A stretch of DNA of 64,000 nucleotides. Origin: Pedobacter endophyticus. Its GTDB lineage: Bacteria > Bacteroidota > Bacteroidia > Sphingobacteriales > Sphingobacteriaceae. The stretch spans positions 806,001 to 870,000 of the forward strand of contig NZ_CP064939.1 in NCBI RefSeq assembly GCF_015679185.1, read 5' to 3'. Shown here piece after piece: positions 42,897 to 52,707 of the stretch. Position numbers and translations under genes: made by a program. Position 1 is the stretch's first letter. Each line of letters starts with the position of its first letter. A model generated the notes under the pieces. The model saw only the letters and a program-made list of their open reading frames with translations, was not told the DNA's origin and did no database searches.

Positions 42897-44381
42897 TTAC
42901 TCTACCACCAATGTGGCGATGGAATGCGGCAGGCTCGTTGTTGTAGCGGCCTTCCCTTTTATCCATAAACTATATTTTAATTTCTCATCTGACTGATTCA
43001 TTACAACAACAACAAGTTTACCATCGGTATTTAAAAACGAGGTGGCCTGCAGCATATCGCGGCTCGATGCTGTACCTACTCTTTTTGCACCGGGGCGGAT
43101 AAACTTAGAAAAGTGGCCCATGTAATAATAAGCATTTGTATAAACAATTTTGTCGTTTTTGGTATCTGCATGTACGGGTGCAAAACAAAAGTTGCCTACG
43201 TGGTTCGGCCCGCCTTTTTCATCTAAAAGAATATTCCAATCGGTCCAGGCTGCAGTTCCGGCGTTAAAGTCGTTAATCATCGAATAGCCGTAGCGTTCGC
43301 CCAAAGTCCAGTCGTCAAGCTTATTTACATCGTATTTTTCTTTACAGCCTTCGGTAAAAATCAGGGCCTTATCCGGGTAAGCTTCATGCGTTTGCCTCAC
43401 GTTTCCGAACTGCATTCCACTTCCTGTCCAGGTTTCGTACCAGTGATAACCGATTCCCCAAACGTATTTAGCAGCATCCTTGTCATTTAAGATCGTGCTG
43501 GCCCTTTGGAAAATCTGATCGCGGTTATGATCCCAGGCAATTAATTTTTTTGAGGCTAAACCCGATTTTTGCAAAGTTGGACCTAAAAAGTTTTTAATAA
43601 AATCGCGTTCTTCTTCGGCGGTATAAATGCACGATTCCCATTTCTGCTTAGCCATTGGTTCGTTTTGAACGGAAAGCCCCCAAATCGGCATACCCATTGC
43701 TTCGTAGGTTTTAATAAATTTTACATAATGGTTTGCCCAGCTTTGGCGGTATTCGGGCAATAAATGCCCACCTTGCAGCAGGCTGTTGTTGTCTTTCATC
43801 CATGCTGGTGGCGACCACGGGCTTACATACAAAGTTAACTTTCCCCCGGCTGCAGCGGTGGCTTGTTTAATCAACGGAATTTTAAACTGCTCGTCGTGTG
43901 CCACGCTAAAAGATTTTAAATCTTTGTCGTTGTCTTGAACATAGGTATAACTTCCGCTTGAGAAATCGCAGCTGGCGATGTTTGTCCGGGCCAAACTGTA
44001 GCCAATACCTTTATCTTTGCTGTAATAAGCAGTAAGTAATTCCTGCTGATTTTTCTTCGAAAGTTTGGCGAATGTTTCCGCAGAAGCATCGGTTAAGGCG
44101 CCACCAATGCCCACTAAGGTTTGATATTTTACCGTCGGATCGACAAATATACACGGCTCTGTTTCAAAAGGTTGCTTGTTATCAACAAAAGTTAACGTTT
44201 CGGTTTTACTAATGCGGTAATCCGATTTTTCCGCCGTGGTATAAACCGTTACGTTCTTATCGGCCACAGTATAAGACTGAACCGTTTTTACTGGCGCTTT
44301 TGCGGGTTTTTTAGTTTGTGCAGTTGCCGTTAGGGCGGTTGCCAAAACCAATAGGGTGCTCAAATTTTGTTTCATCATCAT
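42897..44381 (-). CDS. GH30 glycoside hydrolase
   Basis: A 494-residue exported retaining glycosidase (signal MMMKQNLSTLLVLATALTAT). The (beta/alpha)8 domain has the acid/base Glu in GLSVQNEPMAKQ and the nucleophile Glu in ALIFTEGCKE. A small beta-domain at the C-terminus ends in SIATLVVE. The motif GIGGALTDASAETF is the usual GH30 start. Glucosylceramidase/beta-1,6-glucanase-like subfamilies look closest, but beta-xylosidase or beta-1,6-galactanase activity cannot be excluded. It lies 21 bases upstream of the SDR gene. Confidence 0.9.
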   Translation of the reverse strand: MMMKQNLSTLLVLATALTATAQTKKPAKAPVKTVQSYTVADKNVTVYTTAEKSDYRISKTETLTFVDNKQPFETEPCIFVDPTVKYQTLVGIGGALTDASAETFAKLSKKNQQELLTAYYSKDKGIGYSLARTNIASCDFSSGSYTYVQDNDKDLKSFSVAHDEQFKIPLIKQATAAAGGKLTLYVSPWSPPAWMKDNNSLLQGGHLLPEYRQSWANHYVKFIKTYEAMGMPIWGLSVQNEPMAKQKWESCIYTAEEERDFIKNFLGPTLQKSGLASKKLIAWDHNRDQIFQRASTILNDKDAAKYVWGIGYHWYETWTGSGMQFGNVRQTHEAYPDKALIFTEGCKEKYDVNKLDDWTLGERYGYSMINDFNAGTAAWTDWNILLDEKGGPNHVGNFCFAPVHADTKNDKIVYTNAYYYMGHFSKFIRPGAKRVGTASSRDMLQATSFLNTDGKLVVVVMNQSDEKLKYSLWIKGKAATTTSLPHSIATLVVE

Positions 44382-44767
44382 TATGTATTTACGTTAAATA
44401 CCTTTAGGGATATTTTGATTTGTTTTACGGTTCGAATTTCCGAATAAATCCATCATAAAACTCATAAAAACAATCATTATTACGTATATTTTTCCATTGC
44501 AAGTAAAAAGCCGGAGCTAACAATTTAGCGTTTAGCTGTGTAAGAGCGGTTTTGTCATGCTGAGGAACAGCCTGTCCCGATTTTTCTATCGTCTGAACAC
44601 ATTTCCTTTCGTAGGTCGTCATTCCCGCGCAGGCGGGAATCTTAATGCAAGGTTCGCAATCTTTGCGCATTAGGATCCCCAGTCAAGCTGAGGATGACGA
44701 CCGCTCATACAATGTCCGGTACAAACCCAAAGGAAGCACGTTTTTAATCAGGCTTAGGTCAATGATG
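44382..44767. other. intergenic region with dispersed hairpin repeats
   Basis: 386 bases, no gene. It contains an intact ATTCCCGCGCAGGCGGGAAT hairpin (44621-44640) followed by 'cttaatgcaaggtt', and the 'ggatccccagtcaagctgag' repeat (44672 on). Both also occur in the 52-53 kb array, where they are found interrupted by palindromes. Confidence 0.7.
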
Positions 44768-45937
44768 TCATCTCCTCCTCAAAAGCGCCTCCAAATAATA
44801 ATAGTCGGCATAATTAATTGGTACATCAACCTCCGAATTTGCCGGCCTATGCCCCGTGCTGTGTTCCAAAATGAAACCATAATTATCGCCTAACTTACTG
44901 GTATATTTCGTACTCAACGAATACAAAATCTTATCGGCAGCTGCCTTGTATTTTTTACCGTTGCTACTGTACTTTGCCAGCTCGTACAATGCCGAAGCGG
45001 TAATGGCGGCTGCAGAAGCATCTCTGGATACATTCGGGATTTTCGGATCATTGTAATCCCAATATGGAACGCCATCTGCAGGCGTAATCTTATTATTTAA
45101 GATGAAACCCGCAATCCCATCAGCTTGAGCCAGGTATGCGTTATTTTTTGTTTCGCGGTAACACATGGTGTAACCGTAAAGCGCCCAGGCCTGACCGCGA
45201 GCCCATGCTGATTCATCGGCATAACCCTGAGCCGTATTTTTCTTGCGCACATCTCCGGTTTCCGGGTCGTAATCTACAACATGATACGAACTGAAATCGG
45301 GTCGGAAATGGTTTTTTATGGTAGTGTTGGCATGCGAAACGGCTATCTTATAAAACGCGGAATCGCCTGTTAATTTGGTTGCTTCAAACAGCAGCTCGAG
45401 GTTCATCATATTATCGATGATTACAGGAAACTGCCACTTATCGCCATTGTGATCCCACGACCGGATTACACCGGCGGTTTTGTTAAAACGGGTAGATAAA
45501 GATTTTGCAGCCTGAACAATAACTCCGCGGTAAGCGGTATCGCTTGTCAAACGATAGCCATTACCGAACGGGCAGTAGATCATAAAGCCCAAATCGTGTG
45601 TTCCCTTATTGTATTGTTCTTTTTTAATGTCTTCGGTATATTTTTTGGCCAGATCGCGCCACTTTTTATCTTTAGTATACTGATAAAAATACCACAGCTC
45701 GGCCGGAAAAAAACCGCTGGTCCAATCTTTAGAACCGACCATTTTAAACTGGCCTTTTTCTACCGTTCTGGGCGATACCTGTTTTGGATTGGCCAGCCGG
45801 GCAGAATCTACGTTCTTAATCAAAACTTCGGTTTGCTTGGCCGCGGCAGAGATAGCCTTTTTAACATCCACTTTTTGGGCCTTTACTACACTGATAGACA
45901 AGGCACTTATTATTGTTATCTTAATTTTTAAATTCAT
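44768..45937 (-). CDS. GH88 unsaturated glucuronyl hydrolase
   Basis: Removes the 4,5-unsaturated uronate left on oligosaccharide ends by a polysaccharide lyase. The 389-residue exported protein (signal MNLKIKITIISALSISVVKA) has the (alpha/alpha)6 fold. Its markers are DWTSGFFPAELWYFYQYT, HDLGFMIYCPFGNGY (catalytic-region Asp), SWDHNGDKWQFPVIIDNMMN (second catalytic Asp), and ARGQAWALYGYTMCYRET. The lyase-like gene lies just upstream (1-base gap), so the two should work in sequence. Confidence 0.94.
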   Translation of the reverse strand: MNLKIKITIISALSISVVKAQKVDVKKAISAAAKQTEVLIKNVDSARLANPKQVSPRTVEKGQFKMVGSKDWTSGFFPAELWYFYQYTKDKKWRDLAKKYTEDIKKEQYNKGTHDLGFMIYCPFGNGYRLTSDTAYRGVIVQAAKSLSTRFNKTAGVIRSWDHNGDKWQFPVIIDNMMNLELLFEATKLTGDSAFYKIAVSHANTTIKNHFRPDFSSYHVVDYDPETGDVRKKNTAQGYADESAWARGQAWALYGYTMCYRETKNNAYLAQADGIAGFILNNKITPADGVPYWDYNDPKIPNVSRDASAAAITASALYELAKYSSNGKKYKAAADKILYSLSTKYTSKLGDNYGFILEHSTGHRPANSEVDVPINYADYYYLEALLRRR

Positions 45938-45938
45938 A

Positions 45939-47123
45939 TCAAAACCAGATTATGGGATTACGGATTGGCAGGTTTCTGATCACCTCTTCTACCTGCGGTT
46001 GATGATCTAATTTAGCCCATGTGCTGTACCAGTTCTTTTGATCGAACTGAACGGCACCGAATAATAAAAATGGCTGTGCAACGGGCCAGTTGTTCCAGTA
46101 CATTACATCGGGCTGCAATGTCCACTTGCTTTTATCGGCCACAAAGGGATAAAGGTAGGCAATGCCCTTTTTTATCGATTTTCCGTCTGGCGTTTCGAAA
46201 GTCCAAAGGTTATCTTGTGGCGTTGATAAGATCTGGCAAAGCATCGTCATGGCATCAAGGTTAAAGATTGAATAGCCGTAAGGTTTGGTTCTTGCGGTTT
46301 CTAAGGGAAAACTGCCATCTGTACCCATTTGATTGGGCAACAAAATAGTTTTGTACCTGTTTCGCAAAGAATCGAGCATCTTTTCGTCGCCACAAAGCCT
46401 GGCAAACGATGCTGCTTGCATGGCCCAGCAGGTGGCATGATTATTTTTCACCGTTTTTTCCTGAATGCCGGGCTTTGAGGTGTTTAGCCACAAAGTATAA
46501 TCGGCAAACCACTGCTTTACGCCTGCTAATGTGTTTTTATCGAAAGTTTTAGCACGCTGCATCACGAGCGCACCCTGAGCCACCTCCATTAAGTGAATGG
46601 TGTCCATGATGCCGTAATTGCGCCCGGTAAACTTTCCTTTCACGGCCTGTGCAAACAGCAAATTGGGGTTCATTAAAGTTTTGGCATTGATAAACCAGGC
46701 CCTGAAATGTTTTACCGCCTGCAAAACGTACTTTTCGTCGCCGGTAAGCTTATATGCCGACGCGAGCGCCCCGATTACTTTGCTGAAACGAATCATTGCT
46801 TTGCGGTGCTCCACAAAATTATCCGGGTTGGTTAAACCATCTCGGTTGATGTATGGCCCATCGGGGGTTTTCGGATCGGGCCAAAAGTAATCGGCTTCTG
46901 AAAAGAAATCGTGTTTTCTTCCGGCGCTTCTTGGCGAAGAAGATGCGGTAACGGTAATGGGTTCTTGTTTCATTGCCCAGGCCGCTTCGGTTAAAATCTG
47001 CTTTTTTAACAACTTTTCTGCATCTTTCTGCATAGTGACGGGTGCAAACGGTTTTCCCGCCGAGAACGCGGTAACGCCCAGATACAAGCCCATCAGAACC
47101 AAAATAAAAATTAGTTTTCTCAT
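45939..47123 (-). CDS. alginate-lyase-family protein (PL38-like uronan lyase)
   Basis: A 394-residue exported protein with the alginate-lyase (PF05426) fold. Markers are RKHDFFSEADYFWPDPKTPD and GPYINRDGLTNPDNF, an RNYGIMDTIHLMEVAQGALV block, and VKNNHATCWAMQAASFARLC with the NNH motif used in catalysis. The PL38 group includes glucuronan lyases, which would fit the adjacent GH88 and the uxuAB pair. Alginate or another uronan remains possible. One base separates its stop from the GH88 start, indicating tight coupling. Confidence 0.85.
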   Translation of the reverse strand: MRKLIFILVLMGLYLGVTAFSAGKPFAPVTMQKDAEKLLKKQILTEAAWAMKQEPITVTASSSPRSAGRKHDFFSEADYFWPDPKTPDGPYINRDGLTNPDNFVEHRKAMIRFSKVIGALASAYKLTGDEKYVLQAVKHFRAWFINAKTLMNPNLLFAQAVKGKFTGRNYGIMDTIHLMEVAQGALVMQRAKTFDKNTLAGVKQWFADYTLWLNTSKPGIQEKTVKNNHATCWAMQAASFARLCGDEKMLDSLRNRYKTILLPNQMGTDGSFPLETARTKPYGYSIFNLDAMTMLCQILSTPQDNLWTFETPDGKSIKKGIAYLYPFVADKSKWTLQPDVMYWNNWPVAQPFLLFGAVQFDQKNWYSTWAKLDHQPQVEEVIRNLPIRNPIIWF

Positions 47124-47125
47124 CG

Positions 47126-49588
47126 CTATAATTCTAAAAATACTGTTTTTAATCCCTCAGATGCAACCGATACTACACTTTGTCCTTTGTTTAAATGCAC
47201 CTTTATAATGGCTCTGCCGTTGTAGCTCTGCACTTTTCTCGATCCCGACGATGTGCCTTGATTATCAATTAATTTACCATCACCAGTTAAACCAAAACTT
47301 ATCCAGTTTATGGCATCCAAACACTGCACGCCATTAGCATCAAACAGTTTTGCTTCTACGGTGGCGATGTCTGCTTGCTGATCGATTTTTGTTAAAGTCA
47401 TTTTTACAGGTTTTGTCCATTTGGCGGTTTGATAGGTGAACTGAATTTCGTCGCTAACCGTTTCTTTCCCTTTTTTAGCAATCACCTTAACGATGTTTGC
47501 GCCTTTTACAAATGGAAGATTCCAACGCAGACCGGCAGCGGGGTAATCTTGACTGTTTCTTTTCTTTGTACCAAAGCTCTTTCCATTGAGAAAAATCTCA
47601 GCTTCGGTACAGTTCGAATACACTTTAACCATTTTTTCTTCTCCTTCATCGCCCCATCGCACCCGCCACGTGTGTCCATAAATATGAGCCATCGGCTTTT
47701 CCGTCCAGTAAGATTGAAACACGAAATAGGCTTCTTTCTTTGTAAAATCTCTTTCTATAACGCCTTTCTGGTTCATGTACGGCACGGGGTTATCCGGTCG
47801 AACAGGTGTAGAAAAATCCTTGAATGGCCAATACGCAGTTCCGCTGAGCCAGGGCATGTTTTCCTGCTCCTTTAAATGCCAGTCGATCAGGTTTGTAATG
47901 TAAGACTCACTCCAGTCGCCATCTTTCGAAATTCTGGCCGCACCACCATACAGCGAGGCGTCTCCTGCCCTTTCATCGGCGCTGCCGCCTGTTTTAATCT
48001 TACTTAAGGCCTTATCGGGGTTTTCTGAATGCCGCATAGCGTGACTGTCGCCGCCCCATTCTACATGCAAAAACCGCTTTACCTTTGCAAACTCGTCTTC
48101 AGTGGCTTTTTTATAATCAGTATAGGCGCCGCGGTACCAGCCTGCCCAAATGGATGGCGAATATACGTCGACAATGTCTGCACAAAAATCGCATCGCCTG
48201 ATGGCAGTGTAGCGACTGGCATCTAACTGATGGGAAAGATCGTTGAGTTCTTTCATAAAGGCCTTGATTTTTTGCTTGTCAAACTCCGGGAAATCGCCTG
48301 GCCAATCGTTTTCGTTGCCCATTCCCCAAATGATAATGGAGGGATGGTTATAATGTTGTTCAACCATATTAGTAAGCATCCGGCGGGCCTGCTCTTTGTA
48401 AACATCGCCGCCAAGGCCGCCTCTGCACCAGGGAATTTCTTCCCAAACCAAAATGCCAAGGCTATCGCAAAGGTTCAACACCATTCGCGATTGTTGGTAA
48501 TGACCTAGACGGATGAAGTTTACGCCCATTTCTTTCATCATTTTCATTTCAGTGCGAACCAAATCATCGGTCATCGCGGCAGCAACGCCTGCATGGTCTT
48601 CGTGCCGATGCGTTCCCCGCAGCAACAAGCGCTTACCGTTTAAGTTGAATGGCCCTTTCTCTACAAACTCGATGTTTCTAAAGCCGAACTTCTCTTCGCC
48701 CTTATAATTTCCTGCCGCAGCGCTGATTTCATATTGCAAAATGTATTGCAAAGGGCTTTCTGTTGACCATAATTGGGGTTTCTTAATTTCGGTGCTCCAA
48801 AGGTCGACGTCGCCAGAAAGATTGCTCAATTTCTTTGTGGTTTTGAGGACCAATTTCCCTTTCGGGTCGAAGATCTTGAACTGAACATCGGCATCATTCA
48901 CTTTATCGGGATTATAAAAACGTCCTTTTATAGAGAGCTTACCGATTTTACCAAGTTGATCAACTTCTGCCTTAATAAAGGTTTGATCGAGCGAAAGCGC
49001 TGGGTTATAAATTAAGTTCAAATGCCTGTAGATGCCTCCATAAAGGTTAAAGTCAGACAAATCGGACGGGATCATTTCGAGATCCCTCGAATTATCGGTA
49101 CGGATAGAAATGGGCACTTTACCTTTGAACTGCTTTTTAAAAGCTTCAGTCTTTTTAAATTCTGCCACGGCATCGGTAATATCAGCTTTCCATTCGTCGT
49201 AACCGCCAACATGAGTAGCTACCTTCATGGTGTAAACGTAAACATCGGTTTTTTGCCCTGCGCCTTCGAAATGCAAAATGGTTCGACCTTGTTTGTAAGG
49301 ATTATCTATCGCTAATTGGGTTCGGTACCAGGCGGGGCCCTGATAGTAATTCACATCCGGATCTACAGCGTCTTCGGCGTTAACACAATGTGGTAGGTTT
49401 ACCTTGCTCCAAAGTGGCACCGATTCGGGATTGCCCAAACCCACAGGCCGAACGGCTTCCCAGATACCGCCCAAATCTTGCTTCAAAAACTCCCAGTCCT
49501 GACTTAAACGGGCACTTTTCTGTGCGAATACTAATTGACTGGAAAACAGTGCAATTATGATAAATAGATATTTAGTTCTTTTAAACAT
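47126..49588 (-). CDS. GH2 glycoside hydrolase (beta-galactosidase/glucuronidase-like), 820 aa
   Basis: Exported (signal MFKRTKYLFIIIALFSSQLV FAQ region), with sugar-binding, Ig-like and TIM-barrel GH2 domains in order. Active-site markers: RGTHRHEDHAGVAAAMTDDL, acid/base Glu in IIWGMGNENDWPGD, and nucleophile Glu in FLHVEWGGDSHAM. A C-terminal Ig-like DUF4982-type domain (VKVYSNCTEAEIFLNGKSFG) follows. The gene is 4 bases from the next GH2 and 2 bases from the lyase, so all three are one transcription unit. Sugar specificity is not readable from the sequence. Confidence 0.92.
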   Translation of the reverse strand: MFKRTKYLFIIIALFSSQLVFAQKSARLSQDWEFLKQDLGGIWEAVRPVGLGNPESVPLWSKVNLPHCVNAEDAVDPDVNYYQGPAWYRTQLAIDNPYKQGRTILHFEGAGQKTDVYVYTMKVATHVGGYDEWKADITDAVAEFKKTEAFKKQFKGKVPISIRTDNSRDLEMIPSDLSDFNLYGGIYRHLNLIYNPALSLDQTFIKAEVDQLGKIGKLSIKGRFYNPDKVNDADVQFKIFDPKGKLVLKTTKKLSNLSGDVDLWSTEIKKPQLWSTESPLQYILQYEISAAAGNYKGEEKFGFRNIEFVEKGPFNLNGKRLLLRGTHRHEDHAGVAAAMTDDLVRTEMKMMKEMGVNFIRLGHYQQSRMVLNLCDSLGILVWEEIPWCRGGLGGDVYKEQARRMLTNMVEQHYNHPSIIIWGMGNENDWPGDFPEFDKQKIKAFMKELNDLSHQLDASRYTAIRRCDFCADIVDVYSPSIWAGWYRGAYTDYKKATEDEFAKVKRFLHVEWGGDSHAMRHSENPDKALSKIKTGGSADERAGDASLYGGAARISKDGDWSESYITNLIDWHLKEQENMPWLSGTAYWPFKDFSTPVRPDNPVPYMNQKGVIERDFTKKEAYFVFQSYWTEKPMAHIYGHTWRVRWGDEGEEKMVKVYSNCTEAEIFLNGKSFGTKKRNSQDYPAAGLRWNLPFVKGANIVKVIAKKGKETVSDEIQFTYQTAKWTKPVKMTLTKIDQQADIATVEAKLFDANGVQCLDAINWISFGLTGDGKLIDNQGTSSGSRKVQSYNGRAIIKVHLNKGQSVVSVASEGLKTVFLEL

Positions 49589-49592
49589 TTGG

Positions 49593-52235
49593 TTAGTACA
49601 CTTTTCTTAGTTGTATTGCATTTAAAACAGGCTTCCCTTCAATTGCCGTGAAGTCGATGGCGATGCCTTTTCCATTTTGTACGGTAATGCGGGTCTTCTT
49701 TTCTACCGCTGTGGTATAACCAAAATCGGCTGCGAGGTTTACGTTTTCCATAAAGGAAGAACCATTTATGGCAATGCTGAAAATCCGCTTCTCTTCTACT
49801 TCTTTTTTGTGGTTGTTATCGAGGTTGTAAGCCAATGCTTCTTTGGTTTCGCCGCCAACGAGCTCGGCAAAATGCATGGTAAGTTCGTATTCGCCGTTGG
49901 GAACATCGAATTTAAACTGCTTTATGCCCACTTGCTGTGTCTGATAAATGGGATCGTGATCCGTACCTAAAATGTTTTTATCGCTTCCATAGGTGATGCG
50001 ATTGTTCGTGCCTTTGTAGGGTTCGCCGCCAATCCAACCCCATGCGCCCTTTCGGTAGGGCTGATCGGGCATCCACAAAGTATGTTCTTTTTCGTTGATA
50101 TAAAACCGTTTGGCTCCCAAAAGCACATTCATATTTGTAAAAGGAATCTGCGAATCGGCAAAGGTAAAGGGCTGCAACTGGAAATTGATGTCTGCCTGAT
50201 CGTTAAGTTCGCCAGAAACTACGCTTAACTGATTTTTGCCGTTTGCAAAAGGCACCTGCCAGGTGATAATGTGGTCTACAGCTTCTTTTGTACCGAGGCT
50301 TTTTCCGTTTAAAAACAGTTCGGCCAATTTTTGATTGGTGGCCACTTGAACGGGCTGCGTGCTAACCAGAAGACCTGAATCTGCTACACTGGTTCTGTCG
50401 TTCCATTGTGCCGAAGTGATTTTTAGATAGGGCTTTTTTAAAAGATAGGCTTGGTAAAGGAAATAAGTATCTTTCGGTTGGCGCCCGATGGTCAATAAAC
50501 CTTTGTTGTTGATGTGCGGCATGGTTTCTTCGCGGGTTTCGGAGTTGAAATCGGCAAGGTTCCAGGCCATTCCGCCCGCTACAAATGGCCGGCTGAGCAT
50601 GGCATTTAGGTACACCTGATGAAACTGAATGGCATATTCGATACTTTTATCGAAGCGGATTGGCGAAAACGACCGGATGCGTGGATCGGCATCTGCTCCG
50701 TATTCGGTTACCATAAACGGCGTATTGGGCAATTCTTTGTGATGACGATCTAAAAATTTGGCAAAATCTGCCGGAACGCCAGAATACCAGCCCGAATACA
50801 GATTCCAGCCAACAATCATTGGTATTTTGGTTAAGCCAACTTTGTTGTAAAGATCCCACGAACCGTGATTAACCAGTAAAGTATAACGCGATGGATCTAA
50901 TTTTCCGGTCAATGAATCGAGCTTTTGTGCCAGTTCCCGAACATGATCGAAGTAGATCTGCTGGCGGGGCTTATCGTTGGAGAATTTCAGCCGCAGCAGG
51001 ATTTCGTTCATATAGGCCCAAATAATCACGCTTGGATGATTGAAGTTTTGCCTGATCATTTCGGTCTGCATGTTCAAACAATTGTTGGTAAAGGCCTGGC
51101 TTTCTGTAATGGTGTTTACTACCGGAATTTCAACCGAAGCGAGGATGCCCAAACGGTCGCAGGTTTCCAAAATCAATGGGTCTTGTGGATAATGGGCTAC
51201 CCGCAAATAATTGCCGCCCATGGCCTTGAGCAGCTCAATATCTTTAACCTGCAGTGCATCGGGTGTGGCATTGCCTAAGTTTTCATAATCCTGATGGCGA
51301 CTGGCCCCCATTAATTTTACTGGCTTATCGTTCAAGAAAAAGCCTTTATCGGCATCGAATTTAAACCAGCGAAAGCCCAGCGGATTGGAAACCTGATCAA
51401 TTACAGCTTTGGTTTTGGCGTCGATGATTTTCGTTATTACACGATACAGATAGGGACTTTCCGGCGACCACAATTCAGGGTTTTTAACAGATTTAATGTC
51501 TTGATTAATTGATGCTCCGTTGCCTTTATTTAAAGTTAGTGCAGAGGTTTGGGTGGCTACACTTTGCCCGTTTGTATTATAAATGGTGGTAACAATGTGT
51601 ACTTTTTTGCTTTGCGCCGATGTGTTTTCGATAACGCTGTTGATTTTTACGTTTGCGCTTGCCGCCGATACTTGTGGCGTGGTGATGAACACCCCAGCGC
51701 TTCCCTGCTCGCTTTGCGAAAAATGAACGGGATTGGTTATCAGCAGGCTAACATTGCGATACATTCCCCCGAAAAAAGTAAAATCGGCTGTTAATGGCGG
51801 TATATCTTCGTTGAAGCGGTTGTTTGCACGCACCTCAATTTCATCATCTTTGTAATTAAGAAATTCAGTTATTGGAACGATAAAACGGGTGTAACTGCCA
51901 ATGTGCTTGGCGGCGGATTTACCGTTTACGAGCACTTCTGTTTCTTGCGCAACGCCATTAAAAACGAGGAAGATATTTTTGTTTTTCGCGTCGTCGCTTA
52001 GCTTAAGTTTACGCTTGTAAATACCTAAACCGCGGTAGTAACCTGGCGTGTCGTCCAACACATCTTTATCATTCCACGTGTGGGGAATGGATACTTTTTC
52101 AACGGGGCCATTTTCTTTTTGAAAAGTCCATTGATCGTTTAAACTGATCGTTTTTCGACCGGCATCCTGGGCATAACTGGCTACTGTCGCAAGTGCGATG
52201 GTAACCAGCAATAAAAGTGATTTCGCTTTTAACAT
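49593..52235 (-). CDS. GH2 glycoside hydrolase with C-terminal malectin domain, 880 aa
   Basis: Exported (signal MLKAKSLLLLVTIALATVAS). GH2 sugar-binding, Ig-like and catalytic domains come first: KLMGASRHQDYENLGNATPD, acid/base Glu in VIIWAYMNEILLRL, nucleophile Glu in PFMVTEYGADADPR. A DUF4982-like Ig domain follows (ELFLNGKSLGTKEA). The last ~190 residues form a malectin-type carbohydrate-binding domain (GEYELTMHFAELVGGETKEA). The malectin tail suggests binding to a gluco- or galacto-configured glycan. It is the upstream member of the GH2-GH2-lyase-GH88 run. Confidence 0.93.
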   Translation of the reverse strand: MLKAKSLLLLVTIALATVASYAQDAGRKTISLNDQWTFQKENGPVEKVSIPHTWNDKDVLDDTPGYYRGLGIYKRKLKLSDDAKNKNIFLVFNGVAQETEVLVNGKSAAKHIGSYTRFIVPITEFLNYKDDEIEVRANNRFNEDIPPLTADFTFFGGMYRNVSLLITNPVHFSQSEQGSAGVFITTPQVSAASANVKINSVIENTSAQSKKVHIVTTIYNTNGQSVATQTSALTLNKGNGASINQDIKSVKNPELWSPESPYLYRVITKIIDAKTKAVIDQVSNPLGFRWFKFDADKGFFLNDKPVKLMGASRHQDYENLGNATPDALQVKDIELLKAMGGNYLRVAHYPQDPLILETCDRLGILASVEIPVVNTITESQAFTNNCLNMQTEMIRQNFNHPSVIIWAYMNEILLRLKFSNDKPRQQIYFDHVRELAQKLDSLTGKLDPSRYTLLVNHGSWDLYNKVGLTKIPMIVGWNLYSGWYSGVPADFAKFLDRHHKELPNTPFMVTEYGADADPRIRSFSPIRFDKSIEYAIQFHQVYLNAMLSRPFVAGGMAWNLADFNSETREETMPHINNKGLLTIGRQPKDTYFLYQAYLLKKPYLKITSAQWNDRTSVADSGLLVSTQPVQVATNQKLAELFLNGKSLGTKEAVDHIITWQVPFANGKNQLSVVSGELNDQADINFQLQPFTFADSQIPFTNMNVLLGAKRFYINEKEHTLWMPDQPYRKGAWGWIGGEPYKGTNNRITYGSDKNILGTDHDPIYQTQQVGIKQFKFDVPNGEYELTMHFAELVGGETKEALAYNLDNNHKKEVEEKRIFSIAINGSSFMENVNLAADFGYTTAVEKKTRITVQNGKGIAIDFTAIEGKPVLNAIQLRKVY

Positions 52236-52579
52236 TTATTTAATTTTAATCTCTTAATGTCATTTCTGTACAAATTGCAGTCGTAATGTGCCTTTCCTTT
52301 TCTCTTTCATTGAGAGGCACAGCCTGACCCGACTTCTCGAGGAGACACTCTCATTTCGTTAATCAGATTGCTTTGGCTCGCACGAATCCGGCCTCGCTAT
52401 AAAGTAGTCCCTTTGGGGCAATGACGATTCGGCGAAAAACCCGTCATCCCAAATCCTTCGTTTCGCTTTCTTTTCGCACAAAACTCTCCAACGGCACCAC
52501 CACCTTCGTCATTCCCGCGCAGGCGGTCCCGTACGTACGGGAGTAATGCCTGTAACTTCCTACCTTGCATTAAGATCCC

Positions 52580-52597
52580 TACCGATAGCTATCGGTA
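52580..52597. repeat. 18-bp palindrome TACCGATAGCTATCGGTA
   Basis: CCGATAGCTATCGG core with TA/TA flanks. An identical copy lies at 52861-52878, and a one-mismatch copy at 53221-53238 reads TACCGATTGCTATCGGTA. Confidence 0.9.
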
Positions 52598-52626
52598 CAA
52601 GCTACCAATGACAGAAATTAGAAAGA

Positions 52627-52707
52627 TCGTCATTGCGAGGCACGAAGCAATCTCATTTCGCAAATCAGATTGCTTTGGCTCGCACGAACCCGGCCTCGCA
52701 ATGACGA
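52627..52707. repeat. 81-bp inverted repeat unit (REP/BIME-like)
   Basis: TCGTCATTGCGAGG (52627-52640) and CCTCGCAATGACGA (52694-52707) are perfect complements. GAAGCAATCT and AGATTGCTT pair further in. The same unit appears near 53268-53371 with a 22-bp insertion in its right arm, and as half-units at 10271 and 10346. Confidence 0.85.
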